Source of the DNA: Paenibacillus tuaregi
Lineage (GTDB): Bacteria; Bacillota; Bacilli; Paenibacillales; Paenibacillaceae
Length of the DNA: 64,000 bases
Direction: 5' to 3'
Assembly: GCF_900086655.1 (NCBI RefSeq)
Contig: NZ_LT575476.1
Location: 1,324,243-1,388,242, forward strand
Below, one piece after another: positions 57,122 to 64,000 of the stretch. Numbering within the stretch: position 1 is the first letter of the stretch; the number at the start of each line of letters is the position of its first letter. The notes under the pieces were generated by a model. The model had not been told where the DNA came from. It saw only the letters and a program-made list of their open reading frames with translations, and did no database searches. The position numbers and the translations under genes are program-made.

Positions 57122-58084
57122 ATGAGTACGCCAGTTCACGATTTACCGGCGCAACAGGGGGCCATGAAGAAGCAGCCTGCCCATCCATCCAGATGGAAGC
57201 GGAGCCGTGGCACCAGAGTCCGGATAACCAATGGACTATTTAAATATTATTTTTTATTCAGCATCCTTGCGCTTTGCTTTGTGCTGGCCCTGGTCATTTT
57301 CTTTATTGGCAAAACCGCATTTCTGACCTTTAACGAGATTTCACTGTCACAGTTCTTCCTGTCATTTGACTGGACCCCGGAAGAAGGGGAATTTGGTGCA
57401 GCCTCATTTATCGTAAATACATTTTCGTTGACTGCACTCACGCTGCTGTTTGCTGTTCCGCTGTCCATTGGCATGGCGATTCTGATTGCCGAAATAGCGC
57501 CTAAATGGCTGAAATCGTTCATACGCCCAATTCTCGACCTGCTGGTCGGAATTCCGTCTATTGTTTACGGTTATTTGGGACTCACGGTTCTGATTCCAAT
57601 CATACGCAGTGTAAGCGGAGAAAACCTTGGGGACGGGTTGCTAGCTGCTTCACTGGTATTGACGATTATGATTCTGCCGACAGTAAGCCGGATCAGTGAC
57701 GATGCCATCAGCGCTGTGCCCAAAAAATACCGTGAAGCAGCCTATGCTCTAGGTTCCACCCGGCTTCAGGTGATCATGAGGGTTGTTCTTCCGGCCGCAG
57801 GCCGGGGGATTGCCGCGGCGATTATTCTGGGCATGACCCGGGCGATCGGTGAGACCATGGCCGTAGTCATGGTTATTGGGAATACTTCGCAGCTGGCTAA
57901 ATCGCTCTTCACCCCAGCTTCGGTGTTAACGAGTAATATTGTGATGCAGATTTCCAACGTCGAATTTGATTCGACCTGGAACTATGCCCTTCACATGATG
58001 GCCTTCCTTCTGCTGGTTATTTCGTTTGGTTTGATCTTAATTATCCGCTTAATCAGCAAGAAGAGAGGAGACGAGGCCGCATGA
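57122..58084 (+). CDS. pstC: phosphate ABC transporter permease PstC
   Basis: 320 residues. About six hydrophobic segments after a polar, basic N-terminus of about 45 residues. Permease motif REAAYALGSTRLQVIMRVVLPAAGRGI (EAA loop) and GMTRAIGETMAVVMVIGN. ATG 57122 is used; GGGAGG lies twelve bases upstream. Overlaps pstA by four bases. Confidence 0.92.
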   Translation: MSTPVHDLPAQQGAMKKQPAHPSRWKRSRGTRVRITNGLFKYYFLFSILALCFVLALVIFFIGKTAFLTFNEISLSQFFLSFDWTPEEGEFGAASFIVNTFSLTALTLLFAVPLSIGMAILIAEIAPKWLKSFIRPILDLLVGIPSIVYGYLGLTVLIPIIRSVSGENLGDGLLAASLVLTIMILPTVSRISDDAISAVPKKYREAAYALGSTRLQVIMRVVLPAAGRGIAAAIILGMTRAIGETMAVVMVIGNTSQLAKSLFTPASVLTSNIVMQISNVEFDSTWNYALHMMAFLLLVISFGLILIIRLISKKRGDEAA

Positions 58085-58962
58085 GCAGTTTCACACCTAC
58101 ACGCAAGAATAAACGGGCGCTGGTATGGGATAAAGCGGCTACAGGCCTCTTCTATGCGCTTGGCGCATGTATCCTCCTGTTTATCTTCTGGCTGCTGTAT
58201 ACGATTCTCAGCAAAGGGCTGCCGGGCATTAATCTGGAATTTCTAACCAAGCTGCCAGAAGAGATTGATGTAGGCGGAGGGATCGGTCCGGTCCTGTTCA
58301 ACTCGTTCTACATCTTGATCCTGTCTCTGATCATATCGATTCCGATTGGCGTAGGCTCAGGGATTTATATGGCCGAGTACGCCCCCAAGAATAAATTCAC
58401 GGAAGCGCTGCGGATGTGTGTGGAGACTTTGTCCTCCGTACCGTCCATCGTTTTCGGAATGCTGGGCTTGGCTATTTTTGCAGAGTACTTCGATATTGGT
58501 CTGACGATTCTCGGGGCTTCTGTCAGCTTGGCATTCTTGAATCTTCCTACCTTGGCCCGGGTAACGGAGGAAGCGGTAAGGGCCGTTCCTTCCGATCTTC
58601 GCAACGCTTCTTATGCGCTTGGGACAACCAAGTTCCAGACCATCCGCACGGTGGTACTGCCTGTGTCCCTGCATGCGATCATCACCGGTATTTGCTTGGT
58701 AGCAGGCCGCGCATTCGGGGAGTCCGCCGTTATTATTTTGACAGCGGGGCTGAGCACCTCCGGGGAAATGTGGGATTTCAACCTGTTCTCGCCGGGTGAG
58801 ACGCTTGCCGTTCATCTGTGGTACGTGCAATCTGAAGCGATTGTTGAAGATGCTAGACAAATCGCGGATAAATCCGCCGCTGTGCTCGTCTTTGTAGTTC
58901 TATTTATCAACCTGCTGTTCCGTGTGCCGCTTTGGTTCAATAACCGGAAGATGAAGCGGTAA
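58081..58962 (+). CDS. pstA: phosphate ABC transporter permease PstA
   Basis: 293 residues, six hydrophobic segments, EAA-type loop RNASYALGTTKFQTIRTVVLPVSLHAII and GRAFGESAVIILTAG. Start ATG overlaps the pstC stop. A strong terminator follows at once. No pstB ATPase or phoU gene lies in the window, so the importer is incomplete here and must borrow an ATPase encoded elsewhere. Confidence 0.92.
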   Translation: MSSFTPTRKNKRALVWDKAATGLFYALGACILLFIFWLLYTILSKGLPGINLEFLTKLPEEIDVGGGIGPVLFNSFYILILSLIISIPIGVGSGIYMAEYAPKNKFTEALRMCVETLSSVPSIVFGMLGLAIFAEYFDIGLTILGASVSLAFLNLPTLARVTEEAVRAVPSDLRNASYALGTTKFQTIRTVVLPVSLHAIITGICLVAGRAFGESAVIILTAGLSTSGEMWDFNLFSPGETLAVHLWYVQSEAIVEDARQIADKSAAVLVFVVLFINLLFRVPLWFNNRKMKR

Positions 58963-58988
58963 GCATAAGAACAGTAATTAGCCAATTA

Positions 58989-59034
58989 AAAAACCAACCT
59001 TTTGAGCCTGGGGGCTTAAGAGGTTGGTTTTTTG
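58989..59034. terminator. bidirectional terminator after pstA
   Basis: AAACCAACCT pairs with AGGTTGGTTT (59021-59030) with an inner GCC/GGC stem, flanked by A and T runs. Confidence 0.88.
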
Positions 59035-59066
59035 TGTTTTTTTGACGGTGGCAAGGCTAGTCCGAT

Positions 59067-59549
59067 CTATTCGGCCAGGACTTTCTTGATATCAGCTTCA
59101 ATGGCCTCCGGTTCGGTGCGTGCGCTGAACTGTTTAACCACTTCTCCATCCCGGTTCACCAGGAATTTAACGAAGTTCCACTCAATATCTCCGGTATGGT
59201 AAGGGGCCGGGGTGTTCTCAACCAAATGTACGAACAGTGGATGGGCATGCTCACCCTTTACATCTATTTTGGCGAAAAGAGGGAAGGTGACCTGATAATT
59301 CAGCTCACAGAATTGCTTGATCTCTTCATTGGTCCCAGGCTCCTGGCCTGCGAACTGGTTGGATGGGAAGCCTAACACCACAAGGCCTTGATCCTTGTAA
59401 GTTTCGTATAAATGCTGCAGCCCCTTATAATGCGGGGTTAGCCCGCAGCCGCTGGCTGTGTTAACGATCAGCAACGTTTTGCCTTTATATTCGCTTAGGG
59501 TAGTTTCTGTGCCGTCTATGGTAGTAACTTTGAAATCATAAATTGACAT
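59067..59549 (-). CDS. glutathione-peroxidase-family thiol peroxidase
   Basis: 160 residues. Peroxidatic Cys in NTASGCGLTPHY, catalytic Gln in GFPSNQFAGQEPG and Trp in GDIEWNFVKFLV. Like Bacillus BsaA, the enzyme probably uses thioredoxin or bacillithiol, not glutathione. Start ATG 59549 after GGAGGAGGAGAACC on the minus strand; a longer frame exists but is unlikely. GTTGGATACCAAC (59568-59580) lies just upstream and may fold or bind a regulator. Confidence 0.88.
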   Translation of the reverse strand: MSIYDFKVTTIDGTETTLSEYKGKTLLIVNTASGCGLTPHYKGLQHLYETYKDQGLVVLGFPSNQFAGQEPGTNEEIKQFCELNYQVTFPLFAKIDVKGEHAHPLFVHLVENTPAPYHTGDIEWNFVKFLVNRDGEVVKQFSARTEPEAIEADIKKVLAE

Positions 59550-59580
59550 GGTTCTCCTCCTCCAATTGTTGGATACCAAC

Positions 59581-59855
59581 TAAATAATATTGTACAGCTG
59601 TCAAGCGCCCAACTCAACTCGAACACGAACAGGTATGTTTTTAGCTTCAGAGGAATGTTTTCTTGGGGAGTTACAGAAGATAAAGTAGTTCCCTGACGCA
59701 GTCCATTTTACCACATAAATCCAGAGATGCTTAAAGAAATTTAATAGGAATCGTGGGTGAAATGCATGGATTAATCGTATCCATTCAATGGATCATCAAG
59801 AACACAACCAAGGACGCTTTTGTGGAAGTACAACAATTAGGATAGGGGTTATCTT
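59581..59855. other. divergent intergenic region
   Basis: About 275 bases between glutathione peroxidase (minus) and the amino-acid transporter (plus). A weak inverted repeat TGGAT-N7-ATCCA lies at 59767-59783. I see no clear promoter, riboswitch or gene. Confidence 0.3.
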
Positions 59856-60692
59856 ATGACAAAGAGAAAATTAAGCCTGCTGATCATGGTGCTTATCGTG
59901 TCCATGGTGGCCGCTGCCTGTGGCAATAACAATAAAAACAATTCGGCAGCTCCAGGGCAAGGGAATACATCAACAGGGACAAAAACGCAGACCGCCTTAG
60001 AAGCTGTAAAAGCCAGCGGAAAGCTTAGAATCGGAACAGAAGGCACCTATGCGCCATTCACATTCCACGATCCAAGCGGGAAATTGACCGGATTTGATGT
60101 AGAGATTGCTGAGGAAGTAAGCAAACGGCTCGGGGTTCAGCCGCAATTCGTGGAGACCCAGTGGGACAGTCTGATCGCTGGTTTGGATGCCAAGCGTTTT
60201 GACACAGTATTTAATGAAGTGTCCATGACGGACGAGCGTAAGCAGAAGTACCTTTTTACAGACCTTTACATCGTGTCTAGAGCTGTACTGATCGTCGGAA
60301 AAGATAATACGGATATCAAGAAATTTGCAGATCTGAAAGGCAAGAAATCAGGACAATCCCTTACAAGCAATCTGACCCAGATTGCCAAAGATAATGGAGC
60401 GGAGATTGTAGCTGTTGAAGGCTTCAACCAGGCAATCGATTTGCTGACCTCCAAACGGATTGACGCAACCGTGAACGACCAGTTGTCCTATCTTGATTTT
60501 AAAAAGCAGAAGCCGGATGTTCCGATCAAGGTTGTGGATACGTCAAGCAATGCTTCGCAAAGCGCGGGCTTGTTCAGCAAAGGCGCTGACGATCTTGTCG
60601 CTGCAGTTAACAAAGCGTTGGCGGATATGAAGAGCGACGGCACTTACCTGAAGATATCCCAGAAATATTTTGGAGAAGACGTTTCAAAATAA
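59856..60692 (+). CDS. amino-acid ABC transporter binding lipoprotein, cystine-like
   Basis: 278 residues. Lipobox MVAAAC (Cys22), then a family 3 solute-binding protein: LRIGTEGTYAPFTFHDPSGKLTGFDVEIAEEVSKRLG, then FVETQWDSLIAGLDAKRFD. Wording is close to cystine binding proteins (TcyA/TcyJ/FliY). ATG follows TAGGGGTTATCTT. First gene of a binding protein-permease-ATPase operon. Confidence 0.88.
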   Translation: MTKRKLSLLIMVLIVSMVAAACGNNNKNNSAAPGQGNTSTGTKTQTALEAVKASGKLRIGTEGTYAPFTFHDPSGKLTGFDVEIAEEVSKRLGVQPQFVETQWDSLIAGLDAKRFDTVFNEVSMTDERKQKYLFTDLYIVSRAVLIVGKDNTDIKKFADLKGKKSGQSLTSNLTQIAKDNGAEIVAVEGFNQAIDLLTSKRIDATVNDQLSYLDFKKQKPDVPIKVVDTSSNASQSAGLFSKGADDLVAAVNKALADMKSDGTYLKISQKYFGEDVSK

Positions 60693-60709
60693 ACAGTTGA
60701 ACTAACAGA

Positions 60710-61393
60710 TTGGATGTCTGCCTTATGGATGACCGCAAACTGCAAATATTTATAGATTCCCTGCTGCCGCTGCTGAAGTCAGCGGTGGCTTTTACCGTTC
60801 CCCTGACCCTGATCTCCTTTGCTATCGGTCTGCTGCTTGCCATATTGACCGCACTCGCGAGGTTGTCTCAGTGGAAGATTCTCAATCTGATCGCAAGATT
60901 CTATGTATGGATTATCCGGGGAACCCCGCTTTTGGTGCAGTTATTTATTATCTTTTTTGGGCTGCCGTCGATAGGTGTGACTCTGGACCCCTTTTATGCT
61001 GCAGTGATCGGGTTCTCGCTCAGTGTGGGGGCTTATGGGTCGGAAATTGTAAGAGCGGCCATTCTTTCCATTCATAAGGGGCAATGGGAAGCAGCCTATT
61101 CACTTGGCATGACGCGGCTTCAGGCTCTGAGAAGAATTGTGCTGCCCCAAGCGGCCCGGGTTTCCGTGCCTCCGCTGGCCAACTCGTTCATCAGCTTGGT
61201 CAAGGACACCTCCTTGGCTGCGAGCATTACGTATGTGGAGATGTTCAGAACTGCGCAGCAGATTGTGGCCACCACCTTTGAGCCTTTGCTGCTTTATTGT
61301 GAGGCGGGTCTTTTCTATTTGGCTTTAAGCACTATACTGTCCAGTCTGCAAAATTATTTGGAGAAGCGGCTTGATCGTTTCTCAGCGAGGTAA
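60710..61393 (+). CDS. amino-acid ABC transporter permease
   Basis: 227 residues, about five hydrophobic segments, HisM/GlnP family: IIRGTPLLVQLFIIFFGLP, EIVRAAILSIHKGQWEAAYSLGMTRLQALRRIVLPQA (EAA loop). The frame starts at a TTG (60710) without a good ribosome site; ATG 60725 is an alternative and start choice is uncertain. 17 bases after the binding-protein gene. Confidence 0.88.
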   Translation: MDVCLMDDRKLQIFIDSLLPLLKSAVAFTVPLTLISFAIGLLLAILTALARLSQWKILNLIARFYVWIIRGTPLLVQLFIIFFGLPSIGVTLDPFYAAVIGFSLSVGAYGSEIVRAAILSIHKGQWEAAYSLGMTRLQALRRIVLPQAARVSVPPLANSFISLVKDTSLAASITYVEMFRTAQQIVATTFEPLLLYCEAGLFYLALSTILSSLQNYLEKRLDRFSAR

Positions 61394-61405
61394 GGAGGTG
61401 GAACG

Positions 61406-62155
61406 ATGATCGAGGTCCGCAATTTGCACAAATCGTTCGGCTCCCTGGAGGTGCTTAAAGGGATTGATCTGAAGTTGGAGAAGGGGAAGGTGCTGGTTAT
61501 TATCGGCCCTTCAGGATCAGGCAAAACCACGCTTTTGCGCTGTTTTAATCTGCTGGAGCAGCCGGACGAAGGCTTTCTGCGCATCGGCGGAGTGACCTTG
61601 GAGTTCAAGGGAGGAAGCAAGCTGAAACGGGATCAGATCCTCAAGCTGCGCGGGCAGAGCGGTATGGTGTTTCAGTCTTATAACCTGTTCCCTCATATGA
61701 CTGCCCTCGAGAATGTAATGGAAGCTCAGGTTACGGTTAAGGGGAAAAGCAAATCTGAAGCCAGGGCATATGCGCTGGAGATGCTGGTTAAAGTGGGGCT
61801 CGGGGATAAGGCGGATTCCTATCCTCATCAGCTGTCAGGAGGGCAGCAGCAGCGGGTGGGCATAGCTAGGGCCATGGCTATGGACCCGGAGGTCCTGCTG
61901 TTTGATGAGCCGACCTCGGCGCTTGATCCAGAGCTGGTTGGCGAGGTGCTGCGGGTAATGAAGAGCCTTGCGGCCGGGGGAATGACCATGATCGTGGTAA
62001 CGCATGAGATGAAGTTCGCTGCAGAGGTAGCAGACTGGGTGATCATGGTGGATAAAGGCCGAATCATTGAGGAGGGCCCGCCCAAGGATGTGTTGGAGAA
62101 TCCTCGAAGCCCGCGCGCGGCCCAGTTTCTCAATTTGTTAACTGAGACGGTATAA
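61406..62155 (+). CDS. amino-acid ABC transporter ATPase
   Basis: 249 residues. Walker [11 protein letters not shown]-loop [13 protein letters not shown], signature [14 protein letters not shown], Walker [14 protein letters not shown], switch [12 protein letters not shown] (polar amino-acid) type. ATG after AAGGAGGTGGAACG. Completes the importer; cystine or another polar amino acid is the likely cargo. Confidence 0.92.
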   Translation: MIEVRNLHKSFGSLEVLKGIDLKLEKGKVLVIIGPSGSGKTTLLRCFNLLEQPDEGFLRIGGVTLEFKGGSKLKRDQILKLRGQSGMVFQSYNLFPHMTALENVMEAQVTVKGKSKSEARAYALEMLVKVGLGDKADSYPHQLSGGQQQRVGIARAMAMDPEVLLFDEPTSALDPELVGEVLRVMKSLAAGGMTMIVVTHEMKFAAEVADWVIMVDKGRIIEEGPPKDVLENPRSPRAAQFLNLLTETV

Positions 62156-62161
62156 GATGAT

Positions 62162-62187
62162 AAAGGCTCTCCTTGTGGAGGGCCTTT
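62162..62187 (+). terminator. terminator of the amino-acid transporter operon
   Basis: AAAGGCTCTCC pairs with GGAGGGCCTTT, symmetrical enough to act in both directions. Confidence 0.8.
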
Positions 62188-62190
62188 GCT

Positions 62191-62313
62191 GACGTCCCAG
62201 GAGGGATACTCTCGCTGCGCTCGAGACTCCGCGCAGCCCCTGGCCAATCGGCCTGAGGGGCTTAGCTTCGACGAACCCCCTTCCGGGGGTTCCAATCCCT
62301 CTACCAAGGGACG
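62191..62313 (-). repeat. tRNA-Arg-associated cloverleaf repeat, unit 1
   Basis: 123 bases. Outer stem CGTCCC/GGGACG and AGGGAT/ATCCCT; three inner hairpins: GCTGCGC/GCGCAGC (62214-62237), CCCCT-GGCC/GGCC-AGGGG (62237-62260), GAACCCCC/GGGGGTTC (62273-62292). On the minus strand it ends ATCCCTCCTGGGACG, identical to the last 15 bases of tRNA-Arg. Confidence 0.88.
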
Positions 62314-62321
62314 AAAAAAAA

Positions 62322-62342
62322 TCTCTCCAGTTTTGGAGAGAC
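62322..62342. terminator. short hairpin between the two repeat units
   Basis: TCTCTCC pairs with GGAGAGA, with an A8 run on its left that reads as T8 on the minus strand. It repeats the unit-tRNA spacer pattern. Confidence 0.7.
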
Positions 62343-62348
62343 TTTTGT

Positions 62349-62470
62349 GACGTCCCAGGAGGGATACTCTCGCTGCGCTCGAGACTCCGCGCAGCCCCTA
62401 GCCAATCGGCTTAAGGGTCTTAGCTTCGACGAACCCCCTTCCGGGGGTTCCAATCCCTCGCTAAGGGACG
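62349..62470 (-). repeat. tRNA-Arg-associated cloverleaf repeat, unit 2
   Basis: 122 bases, 158 bases from unit 1, highly similar. The middle hairpin keeps pairing by a compensatory change (GGCC/GGCC in unit 1, AGCC/GGCT here). Same minus-strand end ATCCCTCCTGGGACG. Confidence 0.88.
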
Positions 62471-62476
62471 CAAAAA

Positions 62477-62499
62477 AGCTCTCCAATAGGAGAGCTTTT
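62477..62499 (-). terminator. terminator of minus-strand tRNA-Arg
   Basis: AGCTCTCC pairs with GGAGAGCT; minus-strand reading is followed by T6. Confidence 0.82.
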
Positions 62500-62504
62500 G
62501 CTAA

Positions 62505-62578
<74 letters not shown>

Positions 62579-62605
62579 ACAATGTAAAAATTTCAAGCAA
62601 AAATG

Positions 62606-62634
62606 ATTTTATCACATGCCGGGTTACTAAGCAA
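62606..62634 (-). promoter_or_regulatory. promoter of minus-strand tRNA-Arg
   Basis: On the minus strand TTGCTT (62634-62629), 17-base spacer, TAAAAT (62611-62606), about 28 bases before the tRNA. Confidence 0.65.
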
Positions 62635-62766
62635 GTAAAAAATATTGCTTTTTTAGGCCTCCATTTTTTCATCTTGCGCTTCACTGTGCTATAATCAACG
62701 GATAATTACGCACGGAGGTTAGGAGGGACATTTATTAACACGCATGGACCCGACGGAAGGGATAAC

Positions 62767-63642
62767 GTGGTACTGTTTCCCAAGACACTCGACTTTTATC
62801 AAATGGAATTAACACGAATGCTCGAAACCGAAAGATATGGTGAGGCAGGTGAACTGCTGGAGTTCTTGCTTCAATGTCAAGGCCAAGAGCAGCGGCAGTA
62901 TGACGAGTGGGGGGCACTGCTCGGTTGGCTGAGAGACGCCTTTCCCGCTTCAGTGGCAGGGAAGGCTCCGGAGCTTGAGCCAGAGGATGAGGAAACCTTA
63001 GCCCGGCAGCATATCGAAGCCAAGCTTGCCATGGATAAGGACTACGGGCATAAGCTGCTGAAGGCCGCTATGGAGAGCCCTGTATCCGAGCACTCGCTCC
63101 TCGCTCTTGAACAGCTTGCTTATATCGATATGCCGGAAATTGACGGCGCGCTGCACAGCTGGCTTGACCGCCGCGGCACCCACCCGCTGATTCAGTTTCA
63201 TATTTTGCAGACGCTTCGCCGCAGAGGGGGCCAGGGTAGTGCTGTTTTCTTCCGTGGCCAAGAGCAGGTGGATATTGAGATTGATACGGTCCCACTCAAA
63301 TCAGCGGATTTCCCGCAGCAGGTACACCGGATCTTAGAACGGCTTGGCGACCAGGCACAGGTTCATAACCCAACCTTGTTTTACTTTGCCGAGGAGTTCT
63401 GGTTCCAATTTGTAATGGGGGTATATGGAACCCGCGATTACAATTCGATTCTGGAGGAAGAGGACAGCACGGCCGATATTTGGGCTGCGGCCCTTCATCA
63501 AACGATTTCTGAAAGCCTGCCCGATGGAAACAGTGATCAGGATATTAGAGCCGCATACGGAATTACGGACTCGCTCCGCCTCCGTTTTGAGCAGGCATAC
63601 CGATCCATGAAACAGTTTGTCGGCACCGCTCAGGGCAGATGA
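62767..63642 (+). CDS. conserved protein of unknown function, helical-repeat-like
   Basis: 291 residues, soluble, rich in Leu, Glu and Gln. Repeated helix pairs (ELLEFLLQCQGQEQRQYDEW, HSLLALEQLAYIDMPEIDGAL, HPLIQFHILQTLRRRGG) suggest a TPR/HEAT-like solenoid. GTG 62767 follows GGAAGGGATAAC. A stronger AGGAGGG lies upstream (62721-62727), and an in-frame ATT at 62734 could be an alternative start. Located just before tig, as in other Bacillales. Function unknown. Confidence 0.75.
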   Translation: MVLFPKTLDFYQMELTRMLETERYGEAGELLEFLLQCQGQEQRQYDEWGALLGWLRDAFPASVAGKAPELEPEDEETLARQHIEAKLAMDKDYGHKLLKAAMESPVSEHSLLALEQLAYIDMPEIDGALHSWLDRRGTHPLIQFHILQTLRRRGGQGSAVFFRGQEQVDIEIDTVPLKSADFPQQVHRILERLGDQAQVHNPTLFYFAEEFWFQFVMGVYGTRDYNSILEEEDSTADIWAAALHQTISESLPDGNSDQDIRAAYGITDSLRLRFEQAYRSMKQFVGTAQGR

Positions 63643-63687
63643 AGGGGGACGAGGCGGTTTTTCCTGTTACGACCAGCCTTGGAACAC

Positions 63688-63716
63688 TTGTAAAAAGCTG
63701 TATTGTTGTTTATAAT
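63688..63716 (+). promoter_or_regulatory. promoter of tig
   Basis: TTGTAA (63688-63693), 17-base spacer, TATAAT (63711-63716). Confidence 0.65.
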
Positions 63717-63824
63717 GTAATGGTTGTTCGAGTTATGAACGAAAGTAATATATAAATCATATTGAAGCCGGATACATATCAGGATTCAATTTATGTGAAC
63801 TTATTTTGGAGGGGAAAGCATAAA

Positions 63825-64000
63825 ATGAAAGCAACTTGGGAAAAAATAGAGAAGAACCTCGGCGTTCTCGAGGTCGAAGTGGATGCGGATCGTGTATCTG
63901 CTGCACTGGATAAAGCTTTTAACAAAGTAGTAAAGAAAGCAAACGTACCTGGATTCCGCAAAGGTAAAGTGCCACGGCCGATTTTCGAAGCGCGTTACGG
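63825..64000 (+). CDS. tig: trigger factor, 3'-truncated by window edge
   Basis: The first 58 codons of the ribosome-associated folding chaperone. Starts [28 protein letters not shown] and contains the ribosome-binding signature [11 protein letters not shown], so the assignment is secure. ATG 63825 after GGAGGGGAAAGC. Confidence 0.95.
   Translation, partial: MKATWEKIEKNLGVLEVEVDADRVSAALDKAFNKVVKKANVPGFRKGKVPRPIFEARY

Noticed and set aside
62191..62470. Tandem repeats as a CRISPR array
   Set aside because: Only two units of ~122 bases with long internal palindromes and near-identical spacers holding hairpins; no cas genes.

Overview
The window looks like a chromosomal segment of a spore-forming, low-to-mid GC Gram-positive, most likely Paenibacillus or a close relative. 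This is inferred from gene content only, with no database comparison. The grounds are Bacillus-type gene order and regulation (a T-box before pheST, a PerR box, LacI- and TetR-type operators), strong AGGAGG ribosome sites with frequent TTG and GTG starts, and sporulation genes (CotF-type coat proteins, Spo0E-type phosphatase, GerM, PAS histidine kinase). Nearly all of it is core genome. I see no prophage, insertion sequence, toxin-antitoxin pair, defence island or CRISPR array.

Layout. 1-4.1 kb: branched-chain amino-acid genes ilvB (cut by the left edge), ilvN, ilvC and leuB. 4.1-10.5 kb: a peroxiredoxin behind a perfect PerR box, a zinc-finger protein, an orphan sporulation-type kinase, a DRE-TIM aldolase and a membrane GGDEF-EAL protein. 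10.6-15.8 kb: tRNA-Pro and tRNA-Gly, then a nucleoside ABC transporter. 16-22 kb: ywbE, a Phe T-box, pheS, pheT and an unusually long ZapA with a coiled-coil tail. 22.2-27.6 kb: a fructan locus (LacI-type regulator and a 1272-residue secreted GH32 enzyme) lying between two inverted copies of one terminator sequence. 27.7-36.5 kb: a stand-alone CuA lipoprotein, a diguanylate cyclase, mutS2, small membrane and zinc-ribbon proteins, CotF proteins, an Lrp regulator with an alanine-type aminotransferase, and Spo0E. 36.6-44.2 kb: cobalamin adenosyltransferase, RluA, an ArsC/Spx-like protein, a 5'-3' exonuclease, a NAGPA protein, PgpA, gerM, rph and an XTP/dITP pyrophosphatase. 44.4-54.5 kb, mostly minus strand: a methyltransferase, asparagine synthetase, a two-component system, a Lys/Ala/His-rich secreted protein, a TetR-controlled ABC-2 exporter and a PilZ protein. 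54.7-59 kb: a propeller protein with pstS, pstC and pstA behind a Pho-box-like sequence, without pstB. 59-62.2 kb: glutathione peroxidase and an amino-acid (cystine-like) ABC operon. 62.2-64 kb: tRNA-associated structured repeats, tRNA-Arg, an unknown protein and the start of tig.

The most interesting non-coding signal is a roughly 122-bp cloverleaf-like repeat directly downstream of tRNA-Arg(TCT). It occurs twice in tandem near 62.2-62.5 kb and once, truncated, near 48.7 kb. It ends in the last bases of the tRNA, and one arm carries a paired base change that keeps the stem. The two tRNA-Arg genes are inverted relative to each other and flank about 14 kb.

Several genes share a theme. The GGDEF-EAL, GGDEF and PilZ genes deal with cyclic di-GMP. 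PerR-linked peroxiredoxin and glutathione peroxidase handle peroxides. The kinase, Spo0E, CotF and GerM belong to the sporulation programme.
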